From Achromobacter sp. RTa (GTDB lineage: Bacteria > Pseudomonadota > Gammaproteobacteria > Burkholderiales > Burkholderiaceae_B), in the NCBI RefSeq assembly GCF_000757485.1, contig NZ_JPYO01000042.1:844697-908696 (forward strand): a stretch of 64,000 bases of DNA, given 5' to 3'. A program made the translations under genes and the position numbers. The notes below the pieces were generated by a model. The model was not told where the DNA came from and searched no databases. It saw nothing but the letters and a program-made list of their open reading frames with translations. Each line of letters begins with the position of its first letter. Position 1 is the stretch's first letter. This document shows positions 8,098 to 18,211 of the stretch, piece after piece.

Positions 8098-9567
8098 ATG
8101 GCGCATTCCATGACCTCCACCACGCTTTCCCGTCCTGCCGATCCCACGCCCGCGTCCGCGGCCATGGGGCGCCTGGGCCTGGCCGTCCTGCTGTCGGGCG
8201 GCTTCATCACGATCTTCGATCTGTTCGTGGTCAACGTCGCCATTCCCAGCATGCAGGCCACCCTGTCCGCCAGCTTCGCGCAGGTCGGATTCATCATCGC
8301 CGCCTACGAACTGGCCTACGGCGTGCTGCTGATCGCGGGCAGCCGACTGGGAGACCGACACGGAAGACGGCGCGTGTTCATGCTGGGCATGGCGGGCTTC
8401 GCGCTCGCCTCGGCCTTGTGCGGCCTGGCCCCCACGGCGGACACGCTGATCGCCGCGCGCATCCTGCAGGGCATGGCCGCGGCCATGCTGTTTCCGCAGG
8501 TGTATGCGCTGATCCGCGTCAGCTACGACGGACACGCGCGGCGGCGCGCCTTCGGGCTGCTGGGCATGACGCTGGGGCTGGCCGCGATCGCCGGGCAGGT
8601 GCTGGGCGGCTGGATCGTGCATGCCGACCTCTTCGGCCTTGCGTGGCGCAGCATCTTCCTCATCAACGTGCCGCTGGGCTTGCTGGCCTGGCGCCTGGCG
8701 CGCCACATCCCCGAATCCCGCGAGGCTTCCGGCGCGGCCATGGACTGGCCCGGCGCCGCGCTGGTGGGCGCGGGGCTGGCCCTGCTGCTGCTGGCCCTGA
8801 TCGAAGGCCCGCAGCGGCATTGGCCCGCGTGGACCGTGGCTTGCGGCACGGCGTCCGCCGCCGTGCTGGCGTGGTTCGCGCGGATGCAGCGCCGCATGCG
8901 CGTCCGGGGCGGCGCGCCGCTGGTCGACATGGCCTTGCTGGCGCAGCCGCGGTTCGCGGCGGGCTGTCTGCTGGTCATGCTGGTGTTCTCGACCACCAGC
9001 GCGCTGTTCCTCTGCTACGCCCTGCTGGTCCAGACGGGATTCGGGCTTGACGCCCTGACGGCCGGCCTGATCTTTGCGCCGGCCAGCGCGGGCTTCGTGG
9101 CGGGCTCCATGGCGGCGCCGCGGCTGGTCGCGCGCTTCGGCACGCCCGCCATCGCGCTTTCCGCGTTGCTGTACGGCGGAGCGACGGCGGCGCTGATGAT
9201 GCGCGTGGGCGCCGCGGGGGCCAGCCTGGACCCCTGGTCGCTGCTGCCCCTGCTGGTGTGGCTGGGCGCGGCGCAGGGCGCGGTGAACACGCCGCTGGTG
9301 AACCTGGCGCTGGGGTTCGTGGACGATCGCCAGGCCGGCATGGCGGCGGGCATCGTTTCGACGCTGCAGCAGATCGGCGCCGCGCTCGGTGTATCCGCCG
9401 TGGGCATGCTGTTTGGCGGCACGCTGCAGGCCTGCGGCGGCGGCGTGGCCGAATGCCACGCCCAGGCGTTCGCCAGCGCCCTGCGGTTCAACGTGGCGGC
9501 GATCCTGGCGGCCACGGCGCTGCTGTGGTGGCTGGGCCGCCACGCTCGCGGCAGCCTGGGCCGGTGA
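8098..9567 (+). CDS. MFS transporter, DHA2 (EmrB/QacA) family
   Basis: 489 residues with about 14 membrane helices. Motif A is clear (GSRLGDRHGRRRVFMLGMAGF), followed by the LCGLAPTADTLIAARILQGMAAAMLFPQ region typical of drug:proton antiporters of the inner membrane. The upstream divergent XRE/MmyB-like gene is the probable regulator. The 3' end runs to within 7 bp of the convergent proC stop, leaving no room for an independent terminator. The substrate is unknown. Confidence 0.9.
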   Translation: MAHSMTSTTLSRPADPTPASAAMGRLGLAVLLSGGFITIFDLFVVNVAIPSMQATLSASFAQVGFIIAAYELAYGVLLIAGSRLGDRHGRRRVFMLGMAGFALASALCGLAPTADTLIAARILQGMAAAMLFPQVYALIRVSYDGHARRRAFGLLGMTLGLAAIAGQVLGGWIVHADLFGLAWRSIFLINVPLGLLAWRLARHIPESREASGAAMDWPGAALVGAGLALLLLALIEGPQRHWPAWTVACGTASAAVLAWFARMQRRMRVRGGAPLVDMALLAQPRFAAGCLLVMLVFSTTSALFLCYALLVQTGFGLDALTAGLIFAPASAGFVAGSMAAPRLVARFGTPAIALSALLYGGATAALMMRVGAAGASLDPWSLLPLLVWLGAAQGAVNTPLVNLALGFVDDRQAGMAAGIVSTLQQIGAALGVSAVGMLFGGTLQACGGGVAECHAQAFASALRFNVAAILAATALLWWLGRHARGSLGR

Positions 9568-9574
9568 GCGGGCC

Positions 9575-10381
<807 letters not shown>

Positions 10382-10410
10382 GTCGTTCCGATGAAAGTTT
10401 GCAATGGGGT

Positions 10411-11544
10411 TCAACGGCGGCGCACCGCCGTGGCGTCGAGCGCGCCGATGCTGCCGCGGCCCAGCAGCCTGAGGGTATTTTCGAGTTCGGTGCGCAGGAT
10501 GGCCAGCACCTCGTCAGCGCCTGCCGGACCTCGACCCGCCAGCCCGTACAAGGGCGCGCGGCCCAACAGCACGGCGCGCGCGCCCAGCGCCGCCGCCTTG
10601 GCGATGTCGCTGCCGCGGCGCACCCCGCCGTCCACCAGGATCTCCAGCGACCGACCCAAATCCGCCGCCACTTCCGGCAGGACTTCCAAGGGGCAAGGCG
10701 CGCTCTCCAGCTGGCGGCCGCCATGGTTGGACAGGACGATGCCATCCACGCCGTGCGACTGCGCGCGCCGCGCGTCGGCCAGGCCCTGGATGCCCTTGAT
10801 GACGATGCGCCCGCGCCAGGCCCGCCGCAGCCAGGCGACGTCGTCCCACGTCAGGGCCAGGTCCATCTGGCGGCTGAGGGCAGAGGCCTGTTCGGTGATG
10901 TTCTCGCGCGCGTTCGAGCTGACCGCCAGATTCTTCAACTGCGGCCCGCCATGGCGCAGCATGCGCCAGCACCAGCCGGGATGCGCGGCCAGGTCCAGCA
11001 GCAGCCGGCGCGAGGGCCGCAAGGGCAGTTTGAAGCCATTGCGCTTGTCGTGGTCGCGGTTGCCATGCACCGGCACGTCCACGGTCAGGAACAGCACGGT
11101 ATAGCCGCTCTGCCAGGCGCGGTCCATCAGGTGTTCGGCGATGCGGCGGTCGCGCTGCACATAGAGCTGCAGCCAGAGCTCGCCGGAGCTGGCCGCGCGC
11201 ACGTCCTCCAGCAGGGACGTGGACGCCGTCGACAGCACGAACGGCAGGCCGGCCTTGTGCGCCGCGCGCGCCAGATGGATGTCGGCGTCGGGCCAGAACA
11301 GGCCATTCAGGCCGGTAGGCCCCACGACGGCCGGCATCGCGGCCGTAACGCCCAGCACGGGCGCCTCCAGCCGGCATTCCGACACATCCACCAGCACGTC
11401 GGGACGGAACTCGAGATCGGAATAGGCCGACGCGTTGCGCGCCATCGCGATGCCGTCCTCGGCGCCGCCCTCCAGGTAATCGAACGCCAGCCGGGGCAGG
11501 CGCTTGCGCGCGCGCCGCCGGTAATCCATTACGTTGGGCAGCAT
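10411..11544 (-). CDS. FMN-dependent alpha-hydroxy acid dehydrogenase (LldD/mandelate dehydrogenase family)
   Basis: 377 residues, a standard length for this TIM-barrel flavoenzyme family. Catalytic landmarks are present: LYVQRDR with Tyr128, TVDVPVHGNRDHD at 155-167, Lys250 in IVIKGI, and the active-site block SNHGGRQL at 272-279, which supplies the base His274 and Arg277. These enzymes oxidise L-2-hydroxy acids such as lactate, mandelate or glycolate to 2-oxo acids and often pass electrons to the quinone pool. It leads a short operon with proC and is divergent from a D-2-hydroxyacid dehydrogenase, suggesting the locus handles both enantiomers. The precise substrate is unknown. Confidence 0.9.
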   Translation of the reverse strand: MLPNVMDYRRRARKRLPRLAFDYLEGGAEDGIAMARNASAYSDLEFRPDVLVDVSECRLEAPVLGVTAAMPAVVGPTGLNGLFWPDADIHLARAAHKAGLPFVLSTASTSLLEDVRAASSGELWLQLYVQRDRRIAEHLMDRAWQSGYTVLFLTVDVPVHGNRDHDKRNGFKLPLRPSRRLLLDLAAHPGWCWRMLRHGGPQLKNLAVSSNARENITEQASALSRQMDLALTWDDVAWLRRAWRGRIVIKGIQGLADARRAQSHGVDGIVLSNHGGRQLESAPCPLEVLPEVAADLGRSLEILVDGGVRRGSDIAKAAALGARAVLLGRAPLYGLAGRGPAGADEVLAILRTELENTLRLLGRGSIGALDATAVRRR

Positions 11545-11839
11545 GTTTCTTCCTTGTTCCCCAATGGCGGTTTAGTGTTTTATATTAAATTGCATACAGA
11601 ACGATATGATTGGATTTCGATCATTTTAAAAATCGCAATACGGAACCGCCCTGCTCGCCGGCACTGGCCCGCCCCCGTAGGGCAACGCGCGCCGCAAACC
11701 GCGCGGAGGTCTAAGGACATACCCTAAATTCAATCGTATTGAGATTATTTAAATCGAAAAGCAATTTAAGTAATCGTATGCTGTGCCCGAATGAACTCGG
11801 GGTTCCGTCCATCCCGAGGCTCCATCCGGGATCCCAGAC
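11545..11839. promoter_or_regulatory. Divergent regulatory gap between the L- and D-hydroxy acid dehydrogenase operons
   Basis: This 295-bp gap has two AT-rich blocks, about 11570-11645 and 11720-11780, separated by a GC-rich stretch, as expected for two divergent promoters. A short dyad TCAAT-cgt-ATTGA lies at 11730-11742. I see no gene here. The regulator may be the IclR protein encoded about 7 kb downstream, at the far end of the importer operon (inference). Confidence 0.5.
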
Positions 11840-13267
11840 ATGACCAACGGCATCACCTTGCTAGACGCGCTGACCCAGGCCCTGGGCGCGGACGCCATCC
11901 TCCATTCCGAGGCCGACACGGCCGGGTACACCGAAGATTGGCGCGGCCGCTACAAGGGCCCGGCGCTATGCGTCGCGCTGCCTGGCGATACCCGGCAGGT
12001 GTCGGAAATCGTGCGCCTCTGCCATGCGCATGGCACGCCCGTGCTGCCCCAGGGCGGCAACACCAGCCTGTGCGGCGGCGCGGTGCCGGCCGATGCGGGC
12101 CGGCCGCCGGTCATCGTGAACCTGTCGCGCATGCGCCGTATCCGCCGCGTGGACGCGGCCAACAACGCCATGGAGGTCGAGGCCGGCTGCGTCCTGGCCT
12201 CGGTGCAGGAAGCGGCGGCCGCCGAAGGCCGGCTGTACCCGATCAGCCTGGGCGCGGAAGGTTCGTGCCAGATCGGCGGCACCATCGCCACCAACGCCGG
12301 CGGCACCGGCGTGCTGCGTTACGGCAACACCCGCGACAACGTCCTGGGCCTGGAAGTGGTGCTGCCCGACGGTTCCATGTGGAACGGCCTGACCGCGCTG
12401 CGCAAGAACAACACCGGCTACGACCTCAAGCATCTGTTCATCGGCGCCGAGGGCACGATGGGCATCGTCACCGCCGCCGTGCTCAAGCTGCATCCGCTGC
12501 CCACCGCGCACGCCGTGGCCTGGCTGGCTCCCGACAGCCCGCAAGCCGCGCTGGACATCCTGGGCCTGTTCCAGCGCGCCTGCGGTTCGCGCCTGTCGGC
12601 CTTCGAAATGATCGACAGCAACCAGCTGGATGTGGTGATGGCGCACGTGCCGGGCCGCAAGAATCCGCTGGCCGGCGCGCATCCCTGGCACGTGCTGGTG
12701 GAACTGTCCGACACGGGCGGCGACGCCGAGCTCCAGGACCTGCTGCAGCGGATACTGGAACAGGCCGCCGCGCAAGGCCTGCTGCACGACGCCGTCGTCG
12801 CCAGCAATGGCGCCCAGCGCGCCGCGCTCTGGGAGGTACGCCACAGCGTGTCGGAAGGGAACAAGAAGGCCGGCGTCGGCCTCACCACCGACACGGCGGT
12901 GCCCGTGTCCGCCGTGCCGCGCTTCATCGACGAGGCCACGCAGGCCGTGCGCGGGCTGGTGCCCGGCCTGCCCGTGCTGATCGTCGCGCACCTGGGCGAC
13001 GGCAACGTGCACTTCATTCCTTTCTTCACCTTCGATGCCTGGAACGCCCTGCCCGACCGCGACGCCATGGCGGCCGCGATCCGCCGCTCGGTCAACGACG
13101 TGGCCGCCGCGCTGGGCGGCACCTTCAGCGCGGAACACGGCGTGGGCCGCAGCTCCCTCGCCGAAATGGAGCACTACAAATCGCCAGTCGAGCTGGCGAT
13201 GATGCGCGCCGTGAAACAGGCTTTCGATCCCGCCCATCTTTTCAACCCCGGCCGCTTGTTGCCTTGA
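11840..13267 (+). CDS. FAD-linked D-2-hydroxyacid dehydrogenase (GlcD/D2HGDH family)
   Basis: 475 residues. The N-terminal FAD_binding_4 domain holds the nucleotide site PQGGNTSLCGG at 70-80 and the GGTIATNAGGTGVLRYGNTRDNVLGLEVVLPDG block. The C-terminal FAD-oxidase domain has the family motif GDGNVHF and the EHGVGR active-site region. Members oxidise D-2-hydroxyglutarate, D-lactate or glycolate; the arrangement here is closest to D-2-hydroxyglutarate dehydrogenase-like proteins. It is the first gene of a run with a solute-binding protein, ATPase, fused permease and DapA-like enzyme, so it probably oxidises an imported or derived hydroxy acid. Confidence 0.88.
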   Translation: MTNGITLLDALTQALGADAILHSEADTAGYTEDWRGRYKGPALCVALPGDTRQVSEIVRLCHAHGTPVLPQGGNTSLCGGAVPADAGRPPVIVNLSRMRRIRRVDAANNAMEVEAGCVLASVQEAAAAEGRLYPISLGAEGSCQIGGTIATNAGGTGVLRYGNTRDNVLGLEVVLPDGSMWNGLTALRKNNTGYDLKHLFIGAEGTMGIVTAAVLKLHPLPTAHAVAWLAPDSPQAALDILGLFQRACGSRLSAFEMIDSNQLDVVMAHVPGRKNPLAGAHPWHVLVELSDTGGDAELQDLLQRILEQAAAQGLLHDAVVASNGAQRAALWEVRHSVSEGNKKAGVGLTTDTAVPVSAVPRFIDEATQAVRGLVPGLPVLIVAHLGDGNVHFIPFFTFDAWNALPDRDAMAAAIRRSVNDVAAALGGTFSAEHGVGRSSLAEMEHYKSPVELAMMRAVKQAFDPAHLFNPGRLLP

Positions 13268-13297
13268 GCCGTCGTTCTCGATCCGCAGGAGTCCTCA

Positions 13298-14380
13298 ATG
13301 AAACCGACCTCCCATAACGCCTCGCGCCGCAACGCGCTCAAAACCGTGGCCGCCGGCGCCGCCGCCCTGGCCATGCCCATGATCTGGACGCCGTCGCGCG
13401 CGGCCTCCAAGCGCATCGTCGTACGCGACGACGGCGGCATCTACAGCAAGGCCTACGGGGCCGTGTTCTACAAGCCGTTCTCCGAAGCCACCGGCATCCA
13501 GGTGGTCGGCGTGCAGGCCAACGCCGAGCCCACCGCGCAGATCCGCAGCATGGTGGACACCGGCAACTACACCTGGGACATGGCCAAGATCAGCCAGCCC
13601 GCCATCCTGATGCTGACCGAAGGCGGCAAGGTGTACCTGGAAAAGCATGGCCTGGAGTCCGATCCCGTCGTGGCCACCATACCCAAGCAGTACATGTCGC
13701 CCTACGGCGTCGGCAACAACGTGTACTCCACGGTGCTGGCCTACCGCACGGACGCCTTCAAGGGCCGGCGCGCACCCGCCTCCTGGGCCGACTTCTGGGA
13801 CGTGAAGAACATCCCCGGCCGCCGCGGCCTGCGCAAGCATCCGTTCGACACCATCGAGGAAGCGCTGATGGCCGACGGCGTGCCGACCGACAAGGTCTAC
13901 CCCTGCGACATCGACCGGGCGCTGGCCAGCCTGGACAAGATCAAGCCGTCGGTCGACGTGTGGTGGAACACCGGCGCCCAGGTCGAGCAGATGCTGGGCT
14001 CGGGCGAGGTCGACATGATCGCCACCTGGGTCTCGCGCGCGCAATCCGCGATCGCCAACGGCGCGCCCGTGCAGATCGTGTGGGACCAGAACATCTGGGG
14101 CTGCGACAACTGGTCCATCCTCAAGGGCACGCCGAATGCGGACGCGTGCCGCGAATTCATCAAGTTCGCCTCCGACCCCAAGCGCCAGGCCGCGCTGGTC
14201 GAGTACTTCGCCGCCGGCGTCACCCAGCCCGCCGCCTTCGACTACATCAAGCCCGAAGTAGCCCGCAATTGCCCGACCCATCCCGACAACATCAAGACGG
14301 GTCTGCACATCAACGCCGCCTACTGGCTGGAAAAGCAGCGCGACGTGCTCGAGCGCTTCAACGGCTGGGTCCTGAAGTAA
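13298..14380 (+). CDS. Extracellular solute-binding protein of a polyamine/opine-type ABC importer
   Basis: 360 residues. The N-terminus has a twin-arginine-like export signal (SRRNALK, then a hydrophobic run ending in PSRAAS). The mature part resembles PotD/iron-type family 1 solute-binding proteins (RIVVRDDGGIYSKAYGAVFYKPFSEATGIQV). An AGGAG Shine-Dalgarno sequence precedes the ATG. The ATPase starts 20 bp downstream and the fused permease follows, so this is the periplasmic receptor of that importer. The ligand is unknown; the neighbouring dehydrogenase and DapA-like genes suggest an amino-acid-like or hydroxy-acid ligand rather than a polyamine. Confidence 0.88.
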   Translation: MKPTSHNASRRNALKTVAAGAAALAMPMIWTPSRAASKRIVVRDDGGIYSKAYGAVFYKPFSEATGIQVVGVQANAEPTAQIRSMVDTGNYTWDMAKISQPAILMLTEGGKVYLEKHGLESDPVVATIPKQYMSPYGVGNNVYSTVLAYRTDAFKGRRAPASWADFWDVKNIPGRRGLRKHPFDTIEEALMADGVPTDKVYPCDIDRALASLDKIKPSVDVWWNTGAQVEQMLGSGEVDMIATWVSRAQSAIANGAPVQIVWDQNIWGCDNWSILKGTPNADACREFIKFASDPKRQAALVEYFAAGVTQPAAFDYIKPEVARNCPTHPDNIKTGLHINAAYWLEKQRDVLERFNGWVLK

Positions 14381-14400
14381 TCCTTATCTAGTTGAACACC

Positions 14401-15492
14401 ATGTCTTCCTCCAATCTGCAAATCTCGGGCCTGGGCAAACGCTACGGAGACTTCGTCGCCCTGGCGCCCACGCACCTGGACGTCGCCCGCGGCGAATTCC
14501 TGACCCTGCTGGGGCCCTCCGGCTCGGGCAAGACCACCCTGTTGAGCCTGATCGCGGGGTTGGCCCAGCCCGACGAAGGCCGCGTGCTGATCGACGGCGC
14601 CGACGTGACCTACGGCGCGCCGTACGAACGCGACATCGGCATGGTGTTCCAGAACTACGCGCTGTTCCCTCACATGAGCATCGAGGAGAACATCGCGTTT
14701 CCTCTGAAGATGCGCAAGGTGCCGGCGGCCGAAGCGCGCCGCCGCGCGATGGAGGCGCTGGAGATGGTGCGCCTGCCCCACGTGGCGGCCCGGCTGCCGC
14801 GTGAACTCTCCGGCGGCCAGCAGCAGCGCATCGCGCTGGCCCGCTGCATGGTGTACCGCCCCGCGATCATCCTGATGGACGAGCCGCTGGGCGCCCTGGA
14901 CAAGAAACTGCGCGACCAGATGCAGCTGGAGATCAAGCGCATCCACCGCGAACTGGGCACGACCATCGTCTACGTGACGCACGACCAGGAAGAGGCCATG
15001 ACCATGTCCGACCGCATCTGCCTGATGAACGGCGGCGCGATCGAACAGCTGGGCACGCCGGCGGACCTGTACTTCCGCCCGCGCACCCTGTTCGTGGCCG
15101 ACTTCCTGGGCGAATCGAACCTGCTGCGCGGCGTGGTCGATTCGGTCGATGGCGAGACCCTGTCGGTCAAGCTGGAGCGCCAGGGCGTGACCGGCCTGGC
15201 CCTGTCCAACGGCGCGCCCATGCGGGCCGGCCAGAAAGTCACGCTGATGCTGCGCCCGCAGAACCTGCGCATTGGCGCGGCCGGCGCCGGCGGCGCCCCT
15301 CAGCTGACGGGCAAGCTGCTGGACGTCATGGTGACCGGCAGCCTGACCAAGCTCTACCTGGACCCCGGCGTCGCCGATGCCGAACCCATCGTGGTGGCCT
15401 ACCCCACGCAGCGCCAGGCCGAGCACTACGCCATCGGCCAGGCCCTGTCGGTCAGCTGGCAGGCGGCCGACGCCGTCGCCATCCCGGAGTAA
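14401..15492 (+). CDS. ABC importer ATP-binding protein (PotA-like)
   Basis: 363 residues. Walker A GPSGSGKTT lies at 38-46, the Q-loop at VFQNY (82-86), signature LSGGQ at 136-140 and Walker B IILMDEP at 156-162. A C-terminal TOBE regulatory domain follows (LMLRPQNLRIG). This is the PotA/FbpC/UgpC pattern. I use the ATG at 14401; an in-frame TTG nine bases upstream is possible, and neither has a convincing Shine-Dalgarno sequence. It sits between the binding protein and the permease of the same importer. Confidence 0.9.
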   Translation: MSSSNLQISGLGKRYGDFVALAPTHLDVARGEFLTLLGPSGSGKTTLLSLIAGLAQPDEGRVLIDGADVTYGAPYERDIGMVFQNYALFPHMSIEENIAFPLKMRKVPAAEARRRAMEALEMVRLPHVAARLPRELSGGQQQRIALARCMVYRPAIILMDEPLGALDKKLRDQMQLEIKRIHRELGTTIVYVTHDQEEAMTMSDRICLMNGGAIEQLGTPADLYFRPRTLFVADFLGESNLLRGVVDSVDGETLSVKLERQGVTGLALSNGAPMRAGQKVTLMLRPQNLRIGAAGAGGAPQLTGKLLDVMVTGSLTKLYLDPGVADAEPIVVAYPTQRQAEHYAIGQALSVSWQAADAVAIPE

Positions 15493-15496
15493 GCGC

Positions 15497-17272
15497 ATGA
15501 CGACCCTTGCCACTCCCCGCAAGCGCATGAGCCAGGGGCGGCGCCACTTCCTGATGGCGGCGCCGCTGGTCGTGCTGCTGCTGGTGCTGCTCATCTACCC
15601 GGTGGGCCAGCTGCTGCTGTTGAGCGTGTTCGGCGACCAGGGCTTTTCGCTGTCGCAGTACCACCGGCTGTTCGAGTCGAGCGTGTACGTGAACGTGCTG
15701 CTGATCACGCTGAAGATCTCGCTGTGGACGACGTTCTTCTCGGTGGTCGCGGGCTACCCCGTGGCTTACCTGATCTCCAGCCTTTCGGCCCGGCGCAAGA
15801 CCTCGCTGCTGTTCTGGGTGCTGCTGTCGTTCTGGACGAGCTTCCTGGTGCGCACCTTCGCGTGGGTGGTGCTGCTGGGACGCAACGGCGTGGTCAACCA
15901 GCTGCTGCAGGCGCTGGGCATCCTGGATGCGCCGGCCAACCTGCTCTACAACTTCGGCAGCGTGCTGGTGGGCATGGTGCATGCGCTGATGCCGCTGGCC
16001 GTGCTGACGATGCTGTCGGTCATGGAGAACATCGACCGCAACCTGCCGCGGGCGGCCTCCACCCTGGGCGCCCGGCCCGGCACGGCGTTCTGGAAGATCT
16101 ACTTCCCCCTGTCGATGCCCGGCGTGGCCGCCGCGGCCATCATGGTGTTCGTGACCGCGATCGGCTTCTTCATCACGCCCGCGCTGCTGGGCGGGCGCAA
16201 GGAGACGATGATCACCCAGATCATCATCGACCAGGTCCAGCAGACCATGAACTGGGAATTCGCCGGCGCGGTGTCGGTGCTGCTGCTGGTCGTGGTGCTG
16301 GTGGTCTTCGCCATCTACGACAAGGTGCTGGGGCTCTCGACCATGACGGGCGCCGCCTCCACGCGGGTGCGCGCCTCGGGCAAGGAAAGCCTGAGCCGCC
16401 GGGCCGGCGACGCGGTGCTGACGCTGCTGGCCGGAATCTCGGACCGCCTGTTCGCCCTGTTGCCCAAGCGCCTGCGGCGTTCCGTGTCGGGCACCGGGCA
16501 ATCGCGCACGCTGTGGTGGATCGTGTTGCTGATGCTGGCGTTCCTGTCGGCGCCGGCCTTCCTGATGATTCCGCTGTCGTTCGACTCCGGCTCGGGCCTG
16601 ACCTGGCCGCCCAAGGGCTTCTCGCTGCAGTGGTACGAGCAGATGTTCACGTCGCCCGTGTGGATGCAGGCGATCACGCGCTCGCTCATCGTCGGCGTGG
16701 GCACGGGCCTGCTGGCGATGCTGATCGGCACGCCGGCGGCCTTCCTCCTGGTGCGCGCCAACATGCGGGGCAAGTCGGCCATGCTGGCCTTCGTGCTGTC
16801 GCCCATCGTGGTGCCGCGCATGATCATCGCCGTGGGCATGTTCTATTTCTTCGCCCGGGTTGGCCTGGTGGGCTCGTCCATCGGCCTGATCCTGGCGCAC
16901 ACGGTGGTGGCCGTTCCCTACGTGGTGATCACCATGATGGCGGTGCTGCGCAACTACGACACGCGGCTGGACCTGGCGGCGCAAAGCCTGGGCGCGGGCC
17001 CCTGGGCCACGCTGCGCTTCGTGACGTTCCCGATCCTGGGCGCCGGCCTGATGTCGTCGTTCCTGTTCGCGTTCGCCACGTCATTCGACGAACTGACCAT
17101 CGCGCTGTTCGCCTCGGGCGGCCTGAACGCCACCCTGCCCAAGCAGTTCTGGGACGAGGTGACCTTGCAGATATCCCCGGTGATCGCCGCCGTCTCCACC
17201 TGCCTTTTCATCTTCATTGCCGCGCTGATCTGGCTGGCCGACAGGCTGCGCCGCCGCAGCCTGGCCGGCTGA
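15497..17272 (+). CDS. Fused double permease of a polyamine-type ABC importer
   Basis: 591 residues, about twice the length of PotB or PotC. The first half is a complete permease domain with its cytoplasmic EAA loop (RAASTLGARPGTAFWKIYFPL). A linker of about 90 residues follows, then a second permease domain with its own EAA-type loop (LAAQSLGAGPWATLRFVTFPI). Both inner-membrane subunits are therefore on one polypeptide. The start is four bases after the ATPase stop, indicating translational coupling. No frameshift or internal start suggests two proteins. Confidence 0.9.
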   Translation: MTTLATPRKRMSQGRRHFLMAAPLVVLLLVLLIYPVGQLLLLSVFGDQGFSLSQYHRLFESSVYVNVLLITLKISLWTTFFSVVAGYPVAYLISSLSARRKTSLLFWVLLSFWTSFLVRTFAWVVLLGRNGVVNQLLQALGILDAPANLLYNFGSVLVGMVHALMPLAVLTMLSVMENIDRNLPRAASTLGARPGTAFWKIYFPLSMPGVAAAAIMVFVTAIGFFITPALLGGRKETMITQIIIDQVQQTMNWEFAGAVSVLLLVVVLVVFAIYDKVLGLSTMTGAASTRVRASGKESLSRRAGDAVLTLLAGISDRLFALLPKRLRRSVSGTGQSRTLWWIVLLMLAFLSAPAFLMIPLSFDSGSGLTWPPKGFSLQWYEQMFTSPVWMQAITRSLIVGVGTGLLAMLIGTPAAFLLVRANMRGKSAMLAFVLSPIVVPRMIIAVGMFYFFARVGLVGSSIGLILAHTVVAVPYVVITMMAVLRNYDTRLDLAAQSLGAGPWATLRFVTFPILGAGLMSSFLFAFATSFDELTIALFASGGLNATLPKQFWDEVTLQISPVIAAVSTCLFIFIAALIWLADRLRRRSLAG

Positions 17273-17305
17273 TCCGCGCTTGTTTCACCTCTTAGGATAA
17301 GTTTC

Positions 17306-18211
17306 ATGCTGAACGCTACCCGACTGCGCGGTGTCTTCCCCGCCATCCCGACCCCCGTCAACGCCGACGACACCATCAACGTCCCGGCCGCGCAGGCCCT
17401 GATCGCCTACCTGCTCAAGCAGGGCATCGACGGCATCGTGCCTCTGGGCGGCACCGGCGAGTACGGAGCGCTGGCGCGCGCCGAGCGCATCCGCATGTGC
17501 AAGCTGACGGTGGACGCCGTGCAGGGCAGCGTGCCGGTGATCCCCGGCGTGCTGGATCCCGGATTCCACGACGCCTTGCAGGCCGGCCAGGAATTCGCCG
17601 ACGCGGGCGCCGATGCGCTGATGGTGCTGACGCCCTACTACACCACGCCCACGCAGGCCGGCATCCGCGAGTATTTCCTGCGCTACGCCGATGCTTCGCC
17701 GCTGCCCGTGATGATCTACGAAATTCCGTACCGCACGCGCATCGCAATCGCGCCGGAAGTCCTGCACGAACTCTCGCGCCACGAGAACATCATCGGCATG
17801 AAGGCCTGCAACACGGACATGTACCACTTCCTGCGCACGGTCGCCGGCGTGGATGATTCCTTTGCGGTGTTCAGCGGCGAAGACACGCTGCTGCCCGTGC
17901 ACCTGGCCGCGGGCGCGCGCGGCGGCATCGTCGTGACCGCCAGCCTGCTGCCCACGGCGTGGCGCAAGGTCTACGAACTGGCATCCGAGGGACGCACGCG
18001 GGAATCGATGGAATTGCACCGCCGGCTGATCCCCCTGATGAACCTGGCGTTCGCCGAGACCAATCCTGGGCCGATGAAGTCGGTGATGGATTTGATCGGC
18101 GTGGATGCGCCGGAGGTGCTGGATCCGCTGGTGGCGCCGGACGGCGGGCTGCAGGCCGCTTTGCGGGCGGAGTTGATTCCTTTGCTCAAGGAGTTTGAGG
18201 GGGTGGCTTGA
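17306..18211 (+). CDS. DapA/DHDPS-family lyase
   Basis: 301 residues of the class I, Schiff-base-forming DHDPS family. The pyruvate-binding GGTGEYGAL block, the catalytic tyrosine in YEIPYRT and the lysine in GMKAC are all present. Family members include dihydrodipicolinate synthase, 4-hydroxy-2-oxoglutarate aldolase, sugar-acid dehydratases and pyrroline-4-hydroxy-2-carboxylate deaminase. Placement at the end of an importer operon with hydroxy-acid dehydrogenases and proC nearby favours a catabolic aldolase or deaminase rather than lysine synthesis. The substrate is undecided. Confidence 0.88.
   Translation: MLNATRLRGVFPAIPTPVNADDTINVPAAQALIAYLLKQGIDGIVPLGGTGEYGALARAERIRMCKLTVDAVQGSVPVIPGVLDPGFHDALQAGQEFADAGADALMVLTPYYTTPTQAGIREYFLRYADASPLPVMIYEIPYRTRIAIAPEVLHELSRHENIIGMKACNTDMYHFLRTVAGVDDSFAVFSGEDTLLPVHLAAGARGGIVVTASLLPTAWRKVYELASEGRTRESMELHRRLIPLMNLAFAETNPGPMKSVMDLIGVDAPEVLDPLVAPDGGLQAALRAELIPLLKEFEGVA

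Noticed and set aside
15452..16984. Open frame of 510 codons antisense to the fused permease
   Set aside because: Composition is His/Gln/Arg-rich with no domain, start signal or conservation cue; it is a shadow of the permease gene.
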